From Thiohalophilus sp. (GTDB taxonomy: Bacteria; Pseudomonadota; Gammaproteobacteria; UBA6429; Thiohalophilaceae), in the NCBI RefSeq assembly GCF_034522235.1, contig NZ_JAXHLN010000003.1, forward strand, positions 1,798,001 through 1,862,000: 64,000 bases of DNA. Reading direction: 5' to 3'. A program made the translations under genes and the position numbers. Shown here piece by piece: positions 51,853-61,320 of this stretch. The notes under the pieces are model-generated. The model ran no database searches. It saw nothing but the letters and a program-made list of their open reading frames with translations, and was not told where the DNA came from. Positions within the stretch are counted from its first letter, which is position 1. Every line of letters begins with the position of its first letter.

Positions 51853-54800
51853 ATGTCAGACGTCACCCTGTGTAATCCGTTTCATCCACCGTTGCCCGCC
51901 CGCGCCGGCGAGCTGTCCCGCTGGGGGCAACTGTATGGCAACAGCCCGGCACTGGTCATCGCCCGGGCGGCCCGTGAGCACAACGGGCCGCTGGTGGTCA
52001 TCGCCGCCGACACCGCCGCCGCCCAGCGCCTGGAATACGCGCTGCGTTTTTATCTGGCCGACACCGATCTGCCGATTCTCAATTTTCCGGACTGGGAAAC
52101 CCTGCCCTACGATGTCTTCTCGCCGCACCAGGACATCATCTCCGGGCGCCTGACCAGCCTGTATCACCTGCCCGACATGCAGCAGGGCATCCTGCTGATT
52201 CCGGTCCAGACCCTGATGCATCGCCTGCCGCCGCCCGAGTATCTGCAGGCCAACACCCTGATGCTGGATCGCGGCCAGACCCTGCAACTGGATGAAATGC
52301 GCCGGCGCCTGGAATCGGCCGGCTACCGGTGTGTCTCGGCGGTGATGGAACACGGCGAGTTCGCGGTGCGCGGCAACATTCTCGATCTGTTTCCCATGGG
52401 CAGCGAGGTGCCCTATCGTATCGAGCTGTTCGATGACGAGATCGAAAGCATCCGCCTGTTCGATCCCGAGACCCAGCGCTCCACCGACAAGGTCGAGCAG
52501 GTCCGCCTGCTGCCGGCCCACGAGTACCCGCTGCACAAGGAGGCCATCTCCCGCTTTCGCCAGGCCTTCCGGGCCCGTTTCGAGGGCGATCCGCAAAAGG
52601 CCCGGGTCTACCGGGATGTGAGCGAGGGGCTGGCCAGCGCCGGCATCGAGTACTATCTGCCGCTGTTTCACGAACGGATGGCGACCCTGTTCGACTACCT
52701 GCCGCAGGCGACCCTGTTTTTGGGCGAAGCGCAACTCGAGGAAGCCGCCGAGGGCTTCTGGACCGAGGTGGGCCAGCGTTACGAGCAGCTGCGCCACGAT
52801 CAGGAACGCCCGCTGCTCAGCCCGAGCGAGCTATTTATACCGGTGCCGGAGCTGTTCGCGGGCCTGAAACAGCACCCGCGGGTCGCGCTGCAAAACTTCA
52901 AGTTCGAAGAGGACACGGCGATCCAGTTCGCCACCGCCGCGCCGCCGCCACTGAATCTGGACGTGCGCGCCGCCGAGCCGGCCCGCCAGCTCAGGCAGTT
53001 TCTGGACACCTTCCCCGGTCGTGCCCTGTTCGCCGCCGAGACCACCGGCCGGCGCGAATACATTCTGGATCTGCTGGGCCACTATCACATCCGCCCGCGC
53101 GAGGTGGACAGCTGGCAGCAGTTTGTCGACAGCGACGAACGGCTGGCCATCACCGTCGCGCCGCTGGATCAGGGCCTGCTGCTGAACGATCCGGCGCTGG
53201 CGGTGATCGCCGAAACCCAGCTGTTCGGCCAGCAGGTGCAGCAGCGACGCCGGCGCAAGCAAAGCGATCGCGACAGCGACGCGATTGTTCGCAACCTGGC
53301 CGAACTGACCGTCGACGCGCCGGTGGTTCACGAGGATTACGGCGTGGGCCGCTACAAGGGGCTGCAGACGCTGCAGCTCAACGGCCAGGATACCGAGTTT
53401 CTGACCCTGGAATACGCCGGCGCCGACAAGCTCTATGTGCCGGTCAGCTCATTGCATCTGATCAGCCGCTACACCGGCGCCTCGCCGGAGACCGCCCCGC
53501 TGCACAAACTGGGCAGCGGCCAGTGGGAGAAGGCGCGGCGCAAGGCCGCCGAGCGGGTGCGCGACGTGGCCGCCGAACTGCTGGATATCTATGCCCGGCG
53601 CGCCGCTCGTCACGGTTACGCCTATCATATCGACGAGGCGCACTATCGCGCCTTCGCCGCCGGCTTTCCCTTTGAAGAGACGCCCGATCAGCAACAGGCC
53701 ATCGACAACGTCATCGAAAGCATGCGCGCCGATCAGCCCATGGATCACCTGGTCTGCGGCGACGTCGGCTTTGGCAAGACCGAGGTCGCCATGCGCGCCG
53801 CGTTCATCGCCGTGCAGGACGGCAGACAGGTGGCGGTCCTGGCCCCGACCACCCTGCTCACCCAGCAGCATCTGGAGAACTTTCGTGACAGATTTGCCGA
53901 CTGGCCGGTGCGAGTCGAGGCGCTGTCGCGGTTTGTCAGTACCAAACAGCAACAGGCCATCATGCGCGATCTCGAGGCCGGCAAGGTGGATATCATCATC
54001 GGCACCCACAAGCTGCTGCAAGGCGATGTGCAATACCGGAACCTGGGCCTGGTGATCATCGACGAGGAACACCGCTTCGGCGTGCGCCAGAAGGACAAGT
54101 TCAAGGCACTGCGTTCGGAAGTGGATGTCCTGACCCTGACCGCCACGCCGATCCCGCGTACCCTGAACATGGCCATGTCCGGCATGCGCGACCTGTCCAT
54201 CATCGCCACCCCGCCGGCGCGGCGTCTGGCGATCAAGACTTTCGTCAGCGAATGGCAGGACGGATTGATCCAGGAAGCCTGCCTGCGCGAGATCCGCCGC
54301 GGCGGGCAGGTCTATTTCCTGCACAACGACATCGAGACCATCGAAAAGCAGGTCACCAAGCTGGCCGAGCTGGTTCCCGAGGCGAGCATTCGCTACGCCC
54401 ACGGCCAGATGCGCGAGCGCGATCTTGAACAGGTGATGTCCGACTTCTATCACCAGCGCTTCAACATCCTGGTCTGCACCACCATCATCGAAACCGGCAT
54501 CGACATCCCCTCGGCCAACACCATCGTCATCAACCGCGCCGATCGCTTCGGCCTGGCCCAGCTCTACCAGTTGCGCGGCCGCGTCGGTCGCTCGCATCAT
54601 CGCGCCTATGCTTATCTGATTACGCCCTCGCGCCGGGCCATGAACCAGGACGCGCAAAAGCGACTGGAAGCCATCGAATCCATTCAGACCCTGGGCACCG
54701 GCTTCACCCTGGCCACGCATGATCTGGAGATCCGCGGCGCCGGTGAACTGCTGGGCGACGAACAAAGCGGCCAGATGATGGAAATCGGCTATCACATGTA

Positions 54801-55323
54801 CACCGAACTGCTGGAGCGCGCGGTCAAGGCATTAAAAGAAGGCCACGAGCCCCAACTGGACAAACCCCTCAACCACGGCGCCGAGATCAACCTGTACTGC
54901 CCGGCCCTGATCCCCGACGACTACCTGCCGGACATCCACGAGCGCCTGATCCTCTACAAGCGCATCGCCAACGCCGCCGACTCGCAGGAACTGAAAGACC
55001 TGCAAGTGGAAATGATCGACCGCTTCGGCCTGCTGCCCGAGGAAGTCAAAAACCTGTTCGCCGTCACCGAACTCAAACTCAAAGCCCTGCCGCTGGGCAT
55101 CCGCAAGATCGAACTGGGCGAAGAAGGCGGCCGCATCCTGTTCGTCGAACAGCCCGACATCGATCCCACACGGATTATTCAACTGATCCAGTCACACCCG
55201 GATCAATACAAACTGGACGGCGGGGAAAAACTGCGCATCAACAAGGAACTGCCTGACACCGAAGACCGGTTCGACGAACTCAACACCCTGCTGGCGACAT
55301 TGGCGGAGAAGGAAGCGGCCTGA
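51853..55323 (+). CDS. mfd: Transcription-repair coupling factor Mfd
   Basis: 1156 residues, complete. The UvrB-homology part at the start (FPDWETLPYDVFSPHQDI, RLTSLYHL) is followed by the RNA-polymerase-interaction domain (VHEDYGVGRYKGL), the RecG-like translocase with GDVGFGKTEVAMRA, DEEHRFGV and TATPIPRTLNMA, and the TRCF C-terminal domain. It removes stalled RNA polymerase and recruits UvrA. In pseudomonads and relatives csiV follows mfd, but here 5.3 kb lie between them (55324-60618). Confidence 0.97.
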   Translation: MSDVTLCNPFHPPLPARAGELSRWGQLYGNSPALVIARAAREHNGPLVVIAADTAAAQRLEYALRFYLADTDLPILNFPDWETLPYDVFSPHQDIISGRLTSLYHLPDMQQGILLIPVQTLMHRLPPPEYLQANTLMLDRGQTLQLDEMRRRLESAGYRCVSAVMEHGEFAVRGNILDLFPMGSEVPYRIELFDDEIESIRLFDPETQRSTDKVEQVRLLPAHEYPLHKEAISRFRQAFRARFEGDPQKARVYRDVSEGLASAGIEYYLPLFHERMATLFDYLPQATLFLGEAQLEEAAEGFWTEVGQRYEQLRHDQERPLLSPSELFIPVPELFAGLKQHPRVALQNFKFEEDTAIQFATAAPPPLNLDVRAAEPARQLRQFLDTFPGRALFAAETTGRREYILDLLGHYHIRPREVDSWQQFVDSDERLAITVAPLDQGLLLNDPALAVIAETQLFGQQVQQRRRRKQSDRDSDAIVRNLAELTVDAPVVHEDYGVGRYKGLQTLQLNGQDTEFLTLEYAGADKLYVPVSSLHLISRYTGASPETAPLHKLGSGQWEKARRKAAERVRDVAAELLDIYARRAARHGYAYHIDEAHYRAFAAGFPFEETPDQQQAIDNVIESMRADQPMDHLVCGDVGFGKTEVAMRAAFIAVQDGRQVAVLAPTTLLTQQHLENFRDRFADWPVRVEALSRFVSTKQQQAIMRDLEAGKVDIIIGTHKLLQGDVQYRNLGLVIIDEEHRFGVRQKDKFKALRSEVDVLTLTATPIPRTLNMAMSGMRDLSIIATPPARRLAIKTFVSEWQDGLIQEACLREIRRGGQVYFLHNDIETIEKQVTKLAELVPEASIRYAHGQMRERDLEQVMSDFYHQRFNILVCTTIIETGIDIPSANTIVINRADRFGLAQLYQLRGRVGRSHHRAYAYLITPSRRAMNQDAQKRLEAIESIQTLGTGFTLATHDLEIRGAGELLGDEQSGQMMEIGYHMYTELLERAVKALKEGHEPQLDKPLNHGAEINLYCPALIPDDYLPDIHERLILYKRIANAADSQELKDLQVEMIDRFGLLPEEVKNLFAVTELKLKALPLGIRKIELGEEGGRILFVEQPDIDPTRIIQLIQSHPDQYKLDGGEKLRINKELPDTEDRFDELNTLLATLAEKEAA

Positions 55324-55329
55324 AGATCA

Positions 55330-55385
55330 GGTGCTAGGTGCTAGGTGCTAGGTGCTAGGTGCTAGGTGCTAGGTGCTAGGTGCTA
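55330..55385. repeat. Eight perfect tandem copies of GGTGCTA
   Basis: Seven-base unit repeated eight times without error directly after the mfd stop codon. Copy number is likely to vary between strains. It is not a CRISPR: there are no spacers. Confidence 0.98.
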
Positions 55386-55511
55386 GTCTACACAGAGAAA
55401 TAGATACATTGTCCCCGGATTTCCTCCCCTATTCGGGGATACAGATCAGCTGGTATAAGGTTGGAAGTGCCTGGTCAGTGAAAAGTTCATCACTTCCCAG
55501 GCCCGCTCTCC

Positions 55512-55853
55512 TCAGTCCTTTGCGGTGAAAACCTGCTTCTCGGCAAAATCTCCGGCCCATGGCAGCTTATATATCTCTCCCTGAAACGCCTTAACCATGA
55601 GCAAAATCCAAAGTATTACAGCCAACAGGAATATTACAGGAGACAGTAAACCAATAACCGGAATCCAACCCACAATCAGGCTCAGGACGAACAAGGCAAG
55701 AAAGACCACGAGGGATTGCATCGCATGAAATCTTACAAATCGGTTTTCTTTTTCCAGCAGCAAAAAAACAATTCCTGTCAGCCAGCCCAGCACATAACAG
55801 AGAACTGCCTCAATATTCTGGTCAATCCCCAGAGTCGTCTTATTTTTCTCCAT
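55512..55853 (-). CDS. DUF4870 (Tic20-like) membrane protein
   Basis: 113 residues from the ATG at 55853, with AAAGGA eight bases before it. Three helices; AVLCYVLGWLTGIVFLLLE and FVRFHAMQSLVVF are the DUF4870 signature. Function unknown. AT-richer than the preceding mfd, and first of a minus-strand series with the OmpA-like gene. Confidence 0.88.
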   Translation of the reverse strand: MEKNKTTLGIDQNIEAVLCYVLGWLTGIVFLLLEKENRFVRFHAMQSLVVFLALFVLSLIVGWIPVIGLLSPVIFLLAVILWILLMVKAFQGEIYKLPWAGDFAEKQVFTAKD

Positions 55854-55980
55854 TTCGCATATCCTTTCTTTTGGTAGCCGCAACAAAGACTTTACCACCG
55901 TGGGTATTGAATACCATTACCATGTCCCCATACTGGTGTCTCCGGCCAGGTAATCGATTATATTGACGTAATACCCGTAT

Positions 55981-56964
55981 CTATTGAACTATAATCTTAA
56001 CCAGTTCAACCCGCCGATTCTGTGCCCGGCCATCTTCATCCTCATTGCTGGCAACAGGGGCAAGAGGACCTACGCCATGGGGACTGAGCCTGTCTTCGGA
56101 AATTCCGTGCTCTGAGACCAGAAACTCCTCTACCGCCTCTGCGCGCTTTTCGGAGAGATCCAAATTATATTCCATGTCTCCCACAGCATCAGTATGGCCG
56201 ACAACGAAAAGCCTGAGATCCGACTCCTGTTCCAGAAGAGCGGCAATTTCAGCCAGTGTGGATTCAGATTTTTTTTTGATCATGGCCTTGTCCGTGTCAA
56301 AGTGTATGCCGTAAACGCGGACACTGCCCTTTTCATCAATATCGTCTGCCATAGCTTGAGCATCGATATCGACCTTAACTTTTCCGGTCTCCATGGGTTT
56401 TTCTTCAAGGATCTGAAGAAGCGTTACAGGTTGATTGTCCTCATCAGCATGTTCACTAAGCAAAGTATGTGCAGAAACATACATATTCCCATCATCTTGC
56501 GGAAGCTTGGCTAAAAAATAGCTTTGATCTTTTCCAACAAAAACATGTTTGCTATGATCTCCACTGTAATGATGTCCAAGCATACCCTCGAAAACTGAGT
56601 ATGGACATTCATCTGTATCCCTGAAACATTCATATACAATTTCGAAACCGGCTTCCTTTAGCGCCATCTGGTAGTTTCGCTGTACCTGCAATACTGATAA
56701 ACCTTCTGCGGGTAAGAAATACAAAATCTGTGTGACTTCCCCTTCCGGAGCTATCTCCTGTAGCTCGCCATTTTTCTTTCCTGTATAAAAGGTCAAACGG
56801 TCATAATTAAAGTGTTCATAACCACTAATGTAAGAACCTTCGTACCGGGAGATCATGGGATGATCTGTGCTCCCTTCCTTATCCTTTTCAGCCAGCGCAG
56901 GGGATGAAACAGCACCGCTAAAAACAAAAATCAATACAGCAAATAAAATATTTTTTTTGAACAT
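55981..56964 (-). CDS. OmpA-family protein with N-terminal DUF4892-like domain
   Basis: 327 residues from ATG 56964, with AAAGGAG ten bases upstream. A signal peptide of about 25 residues ends in ALA. The first domain (HPMISRYEGSYISGYEHFNYDR, LSVLQVQRNYQMALKEAGFE) resembles DUF4892. The C-terminal OmpA domain (from about 220) has VVGHTDAVGDMEYNLDLSEKRA and the final QNRRVELV, peptidoglycan-binding. It probably links the outer membrane to the cell wall. AT-rich like its neighbours. Confidence 0.88.
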   Translation of the reverse strand: MFKKNILFAVLIFVFSGAVSSPALAEKDKEGSTDHPMISRYEGSYISGYEHFNYDRLTFYTGKKNGELQEIAPEGEVTQILYFLPAEGLSVLQVQRNYQMALKEAGFEIVYECFRDTDECPYSVFEGMLGHHYSGDHSKHVFVGKDQSYFLAKLPQDDGNMYVSAHTLLSEHADEDNQPVTLLQILEEKPMETGKVKVDIDAQAMADDIDEKGSVRVYGIHFDTDKAMIKKKSESTLAEIAALLEQESDLRLFVVGHTDAVGDMEYNLDLSEKRAEAVEEFLVSEHGISEDRLSPHGVGPLAPVASNEDEDGRAQNRRVELVKIIVQ

Positions 56965-57121
56965 GCTGGAAACTCCTTTACTAAAATTTTTGGACTTCAC
57001 CAGATTATAGTGGGACCACTGTTTCATATTTATCAGGCATCAAGGACACCCACCGCAATAAACAGGATAGCGGTTTTAAATCGTGCCCGGTAATGAAGTG
57101 GGTGTGTCCCATAGGCTGTTC

Positions 57122-57808
57122 TTAACGCCCTCCGGGTATGCCCCCCATACCGGAAGGATCCATGGGCTTTGCCGGTAGCGTGAAGGCTTTTTCACCGGGG
57201 GATTCCCCGGAGATCTCGGTCAGGCGCATGTCGCCGTAGCGCAAGATCCCCAGCCCCCGGGCCGAGAGGGCATCCTCCACCACGCCGCTATGCTCCCGAT
57301 CCATAGCCTCCGCGTAGGTTCGAGCGACCTCATGCATTACCGACGTCAGCTCCACTGCCAGAGGGTTGTCGCTGAGGACCGCTTGATCCGTATGGGTCCG
57401 GCCATCTTCGTCGCGCCAGCGGATCTCATAGACCTCCCCCTGGATCCCCGCCACGACCTCCTTTTCCCCTGTGGCTCCGAAGGATTCCACCTCCACCGCT
57501 CGATCCGTCCCGGGGCTGGTGGAGGGGACTTCGGCACCCATCCGGCCTCCCATCATGCCCGCCATGGCGGACAGGTCTATGACCATGGTGCGCCTGCCCC
57601 CCGTAGAAACGCTGTACAGTTTATCATCCCGCATCACCAAGTAGGCCGGCTGGCCCTGGGGATCGACCCGTGCCTTGCTCTTGTCTTGCCACAGCACGTC
57701 AAGGGTTTGGTTCTCGCTTTGGATGGAGGCGGTTCCCGATCCCATGGCCAAAGCGGGAACGGCCAATAGCCCCATGAGCCAAACGGCCCGGCTTCCTCGT
57801 GCTTGCAT
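57122..57808 (-). CDS. Exported protein of unknown function
   Basis: 228 residues. The first 22 form a signal peptide (LLAVPALAMGS). The mature part has LDVLWQDKSKARVDP, YLVMRDDKLYSVSTGGRRTMVIDLSAM and VVAGIQGEVYEIRWRDEDG; it resembles DUF4412-like periplasmic domains in its 'GIQGEVYEIR' part, but the assignment is weak. The gene is much GC-richer than the AT-rich genes on both sides, so it probably has a separate origin. AGGAGGT stands six bases before the start. Confidence 0.7.
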   Translation of the reverse strand: MQARGSRAVWLMGLLAVPALAMGSGTASIQSENQTLDVLWQDKSKARVDPQGQPAYLVMRDDKLYSVSTGGRRTMVIDLSAMAGMMGGRMGAEVPSTSPGTDRAVEVESFGATGEKEVVAGIQGEVYEIRWRDEDGRTHTDQAVLSDNPLAVELTSVMHEVARTYAEAMDREHSGVVEDALSARGLGILRYGDMRLTEISGESPGEKAFTLPAKPMDPSGMGGIPGGR

Positions 57809-57946
57809 ACTTACCTCCTGGGATGTCTTCTGCCGGAGAGCCGGCAGCGGTTTGTTTATAAATTAAGGATAAACACACTTTTCCGAACCGGTCAACGGTT
57901 CATAGAGGTGTACCCTTATTAGACACAGATTTAGGAAAAAGGTAGG

Positions 57947-58021
57947 AAAAAGGTGACGGAGGGATTTAATTTTATCCAGCTGATAGGATTGACCATTTTT
58001 TAATCCCTTCGTTACTTTTTT
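57947..58021. repeat. Imperfect inverted repeat (AAAAAGGTGACGGAGGGAT)
   Basis: Arm 57947-57968 (AAAAGGTGACGGAGGGATTT and on) faces 58000-58021 (TTAATCCCTTCGTTACTTTTT). The GGTAGGAAAAAGGT words are directly repeated before it. It lies after the BRCT gene stop and may terminate it. Confidence 0.7.
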
Positions 58022-58036
58022 GACACCTTTTATTAA

Positions 58037-58648
58037 TCACATCAAGCCTCCGGATTTTGCCCAGTGCTCTTCGGTTACTATCGCCAGAGGCACTCCATTG
58101 TCCCGGTAGTCGATAGCCTTCTCGATCTTGCGGCCAAACGATTCGTGTGACCAGCTATCCGTGACATATGTTCCAAGGACCAGGAAATTGAGTGACTTTG
58201 TTACACCCTTGGCGTTCAGTCCACCGAGTGATTTAACTGCTTCTTGACACTGCTTTCTCGTTCCAAAGGCGCAGGTTCCGGTAAAGAGGAAAAAATTTCC
58301 CTCAAAGACGATATCGGGCATCGGGTTATTGACAGGTAATGAGCTGGTCTTGGCTAATTCGCCGAGTTCGGATTTTTCACCAGATATTTTTTGGAGTAAA
58401 CCCATGAGTTCATCAGATTCCTCCTGGTCGAGGACGCCATCTGATAGCATGGAATCTACCTTTCCCAACAAATTCAATATAATTGGATTGTCCGTTACCT
58501 GCCGGCTTTGAGCTAACCAGTTCTGAAGAAACTCGGCTTCGGTCTGATCAACCTTGCCATCAGCTAATACTCCTTTACTAAGTCCAATGAGGGTGTCGAT
58601 TTGACGATCATCGATCGACTTGCGGTTGAAGCGCGTAAATATGTCCAT
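58037..58648 (-). CDS. TerB-like plus BRCT domain protein
   Basis: 203 residues. The N-terminal 95 residues are helical with two repeats around DGKVDQTEAEFLQNWL and DGVLDQEESDELMGLL, the acidic TerB-like pattern. The C-terminus from about 110 is a BRCT domain: GNFFLFTGTCAFGTRKQCQEAV, SLGGLNAKGVTKSLNFLVLG, and KAIDYRDNGVPLAIVTEEHW. BRCT domains bind DNA ends or phosphoproteins; outside NAD-ligase they are uncommon in bacteria. Function unknown. Confidence 0.82.
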   Translation of the reverse strand: MDIFTRFNRKSIDDRQIDTLIGLSKGVLADGKVDQTEAEFLQNWLAQSRQVTDNPIILNLLGKVDSMLSDGVLDQEESDELMGLLQKISGEKSELGELAKTSSLPVNNPMPDIVFEGNFFLFTGTCAFGTRKQCQEAVKSLGGLNAKGVTKSLNFLVLGTYVTDSWSHESFGRKIEKAIDYRDNGVPLAIVTEEHWAKSGGLM

Positions 58649-59285
58649 TGGCTCCCCCTAAAATTCCTGGCAGCGGGGTCAGTACGATGACCGGCACCTG
58701 AGTAATGTCGACAGAATCCATTTTTCCCGTAATCAGGTGCTGTTCGGCACTTTCTCAAATAATTAACAGCTTAGATATCATTATCCGTGATTTCAATGCG
58801 GGTTAACCCTGATTCTGGCTAATGGGCTCTTGATTCCCGTTAGACGCCGCCGAGCATCACAGCGGAAGGAGGAATCGCCCGAAGGGTGGGCGCATGGATG
58901 ACGTACATGGAGGTACTAATGTCGCGGGAGGCAGGGATGCCGGGAGCGACCGCGCGCACTCGCCAGTCGGCACACGGAGGTGCCGTCTGGCGAGCCCGAC
59001 TGGAGCGAGAAGCGCAGGGAACCGGTTCAGCCATTGGAAATGGCTGAACCGGTGGTGTCTTTCGGGCGTCCTTCTTTTGGTGACTTTTCTTAGACGAGTA
59101 AGAAAAGTCACTCGCCGCGCGGGCGCGAGAGCCCGCTTTCAAGACTCAGCCCGCCCGCAGGGCGAACATTTTAATAAGTGAGGTGCTCCGACGAAGAGTC
59201 GCCGCTGAAAGCGCCTCCCACAAAATGGATGCCGGCCCCAGCTTAAAGCATGCCGGGCCAGACTCTGCGCCGGCATAATGACAAA
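58649..59285. other. Gene-free, hairpin-rich intergenic region
   Basis: I see no supported gene in these 637 bases. Two strong hairpins stand out: ACCGGTTCAGCCAT 59021-59034 with its complement 59040-59053, and TGACTTTTCTT 59081-59091 with AAGAAAAGTCA 59100-59110. GC-rich multi-copy-type sequence surrounds them. Similar hairpins are frequent intergenic repeats in gammaproteobacteria. Confidence 0.7.
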
Positions 59286-59669
59286 TCAAAGAGTGACCAG
59301 CCACCCGAGCGGATGATGATACAACGCCACGCTGACCATGTAGACAAACACCAGGATCGCCACCAGCCAGTACGCCATCCGCTCACGCCGGGTGCTGGCG
59401 AAGCGGAACACCATCAACCCCAGTCCGATATAGACCAGCAGTGCTACCAGCTTGGCGGTGAGCCAGCCGTGCACCAGCGGATATTGCTGGATGAGCACCG
59501 CCATCCAGATGCCGCTGACCAGCAATACCGTATCGTTGATGTGCGGGACGATCTTGACCCATTTCTGACGCATGAAACCGGCGTTCATGAACAGCCCCAT
59601 GCCCCGGATCATAAACAGACTGATCGTAATGACAACCGTACTGACGTGAATAATCTTCAACCAACTCAT
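59286..59669 (-). CDS. SirB-family membrane protein
   Basis: 127 residues from ATG 59669 (AGGAT six bases upstream); the frame extends upstream but into repeat DNA. Four helices; LKIIHVSTVVITISLFMIRG, PHINDTVLLVSGI and LALVFRFA-type loops match SirB, named as an upregulator of invasion genes but of unknown function in free-living bacteria. Confidence 0.85.
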   Translation of the reverse strand: MSWLKIIHVSTVVITISLFMIRGMGLFMNAGFMRQKWVKIVPHINDTVLLVSGIWMAVLIQQYPLVHGWLTAKLVALLVYIGLGLMVFRFASTRRERMAYWLVAILVFVYMVSVALYHHPLGWLVTL

Positions 59670-59775
59670 CAATTCATCCTGTCTATGTCGCAGCTGAAAG
59701 CCCCTCTTACAATAAAATACTATCCGCAAGGCGGGTAGTATGATGAAAGCCCCGGAGTAGGCTATATCAGGGATA

Positions 59776-59833
59776 GGGTGCGTTCCACGCACCGTTATCC
59801 TGGTATCGGGAGGGTGGTGCGTAGGACGCACCC
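59776..59833. repeat. GGTGCG-type dispersed palindromic repeat, copy B
   Basis: GGGTGCGTTCCACGCACCGT and the following TATCCTGGTATCGGGA closely match 12015-12067. The ends GGGTGCGT and ACGCACCC are complementary, so it folds back. Part of the gene-free stretch 59670-59997, which also holds a GCGGC...GCCGCTCCTAC segment at 59936-59953. Confidence 0.7.
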
Positions 59834-59958
59834 TACCCGACTCGCCGCCAAAGATGGCGGTTTACCAAGGTTAAATTAAATGTCTTCTGGGTTGTGCAGT
59901 GATACGTAGAACAGCCCCTGTTCCGGTTCAACTCGCGGCGTAGCCGCTCCTACAAGTA

Positions 59959-59988
59959 CTGCCAACTGCTAACTGCCCTCTGCCAACT
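59959..59988. repeat. CTGCCAA heptamer repeat
   Basis: Four successive seven-base words CTGCCAA, CTGCTAA, CTGCCCT and CTGCCAA just after the def stop codon on the minus strand. Confidence 0.75.
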
Positions 59989-59997
59989 ATCTTTGAT

Positions 59998-60546
59998 TTA
60001 TTCCCGCGACGCCGGCCCGCTGCCGGGCACCCCGTATTGAATCAGTTCCTCCTCGAAACCGAAATACTGCATATCGTCCATGCGCTGCGGATAGAGTATC
60101 CCGTTTAGGTGGTCCACCTCGTGCTGCACCACCCGGGCATGAAAGCCGCCGACCTCACGTTCGATGGGCGTGCCGCCGGGATCGAAACCGCTGTAGCGGA
60201 CCTGCGTGTAACGCGGGACCAGACCGCGCAGGCCCGGCACGCTCAGACACCCTTCCCAGCCGGCCTCACGGCTGTCATCCAGCGGCGTAATCTCGGGGTT
60301 GATTAAAATCGTGCGCGGCACGCTCTCCACGTCGGGATAGCGGGGATTGGCAGCCACCTCGAAGATGACCACTCGCTGCGAGACGCCGATCTGCGGCGCG
60401 GCCAGACCGGCGCCGTCCAGGGCGTGCATGGTGTCGAGCATATCCGTGATCAGGGCATCCAGTTTTGGGCTGTTGAACTCACCCACGGGTTCAGCCACCT
60501 GTTGCAGCAGCGGATGTCCCATTTTAAGCACTTCTTTGACGGCCAT
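59998..60546 (-). CDS. def: Peptide deformylase
   Basis: 182 residues. The three metal/substrate motifs are present: [19 protein letters not shown] (Cys ligand) and QHEVDHLNG (HExxH type). It removes the formyl group from nascent proteins. The [13 protein letters not shown] tail is that of the second, longer type. No fmt follows it, so this is probably a second deformylase copy or displaced from the fmt locus. Divergent from csiV. Confidence 0.95.
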   Translation of the reverse strand: MAVKEVLKMGHPLLQQVAEPVGEFNSPKLDALITDMLDTMHALDGAGLAAPQIGVSQRVVIFEVAANPRYPDVESVPRTILINPEITPLDDSREAGWEGCLSVPGLRGLVPRYTQVRYSGFDPGGTPIEREVGGFHARVVQHEVDHLNGILYPQRMDDMQYFGFEEELIQYGVPGSGPASRE

Positions 60547-60618
60547 AACACCTCTCGCTGGTCAAGCCGGGGTATAATTGGTTACATTACACACCTGATG
60601 GTTACAAGGAATATAGCA

Positions 60619-61314
60619 TTGAAAAAATATCTGTGCCTGGCAATTCTCTGTCTCCTGCCTCTTAACGCGATTGGCGCCGACGAGGAGGTTCGTTACTACG
60701 AGGTCGAAGTGATCATCTTCGAACACCTCAACCAGCGCGGCAGAGAGAGTGAAATCTGGCCAAGTTCGGTAGAACAGGGTTTGCCCGAATCCGAGGTCAT
60801 GATCGAACTCGATCGCCCCTTTCCGGGCCCGATCCCGGAAAACTACGATCCCTCGCTTACTTTCAAGAGCCTGCCAAAGAGCCAGTATCGCCTGAGTAAA
60901 GCAGCAGAAAAAATCAAGGAGTCATCGACCCGCCGGGTGCTGCTGCATACCGCCTGGACCCAGCCCGGTATGAGTGGCGAAGAAGCACTCAACGTCCGTC
61001 TGAGCCGGACCATTCCCGCATCAGCCGAGGACGCAGAGGCTAAAGAAACTGCCCTGCAGGGCGAATCCGGTGAGCTGAAAGCGTATATCCGGGTGATCCT
61101 GTCACGCTATCTGCATGTCGATGCCGACGTCGTATTACGGACCCGGCCACAACTCGGCCGTTTCGAGTTCTTCATTGAAGAAGCCGACGAACCGGTGGTT
61201 TACCAGCTGAAACAGTTGCGTAACCGCATTCGCAGCACCGAAGTCCACTACCTCGACCATCCCGTACTCGGGATGTTGATCACCATGCATCCGGTCGAAA
61301 CCGACAAGCTCTAG
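60619..61314 (+). CDS. csiV: CsiV-family protein
   Basis: 231 residues from TTG 60619. AAGGA stands 9 bases upstream and the start gives a clean signal peptide (YLCLAILCLLPLNAIGA); the alternative ATG at 60598 has no ribosome site. RYYEVEVIIFEHLNQ and VHYLDHPVLGMLITMHP are the family's marks. CsiV binds peptidoglycan in Shewanella-like bacteria. It usually follows mfd. Confidence 0.88.
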   Translation: MKKYLCLAILCLLPLNAIGADEEVRYYEVEVIIFEHLNQRGRESEIWPSSVEQGLPESEVMIELDRPFPGPIPENYDPSLTFKSLPKSQYRLSKAAEKIKESSTRRVLLHTAWTQPGMSGEEALNVRLSRTIPASAEDAEAKETALQGESGELKAYIRVILSRYLHVDADVVLRTRPQLGRFEFFIEEADEPVVYQLKQLRNRIRSTEVHYLDHPVLGMLITMHPVETDKL

Positions 61315-61320
61315 ATTTTT

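Noticed and set aside
53449..54795. Long open frame (448 codons) on the minus strand inside mfd
   Set aside because: It is antisense to the conserved translocase domain, has no family features and mirrors the GC-rich codon pattern of mfd.
55330..55385. CRISPR-like array
   Set aside because: Unit of 7 bases without spacers; no cas gene in the window.
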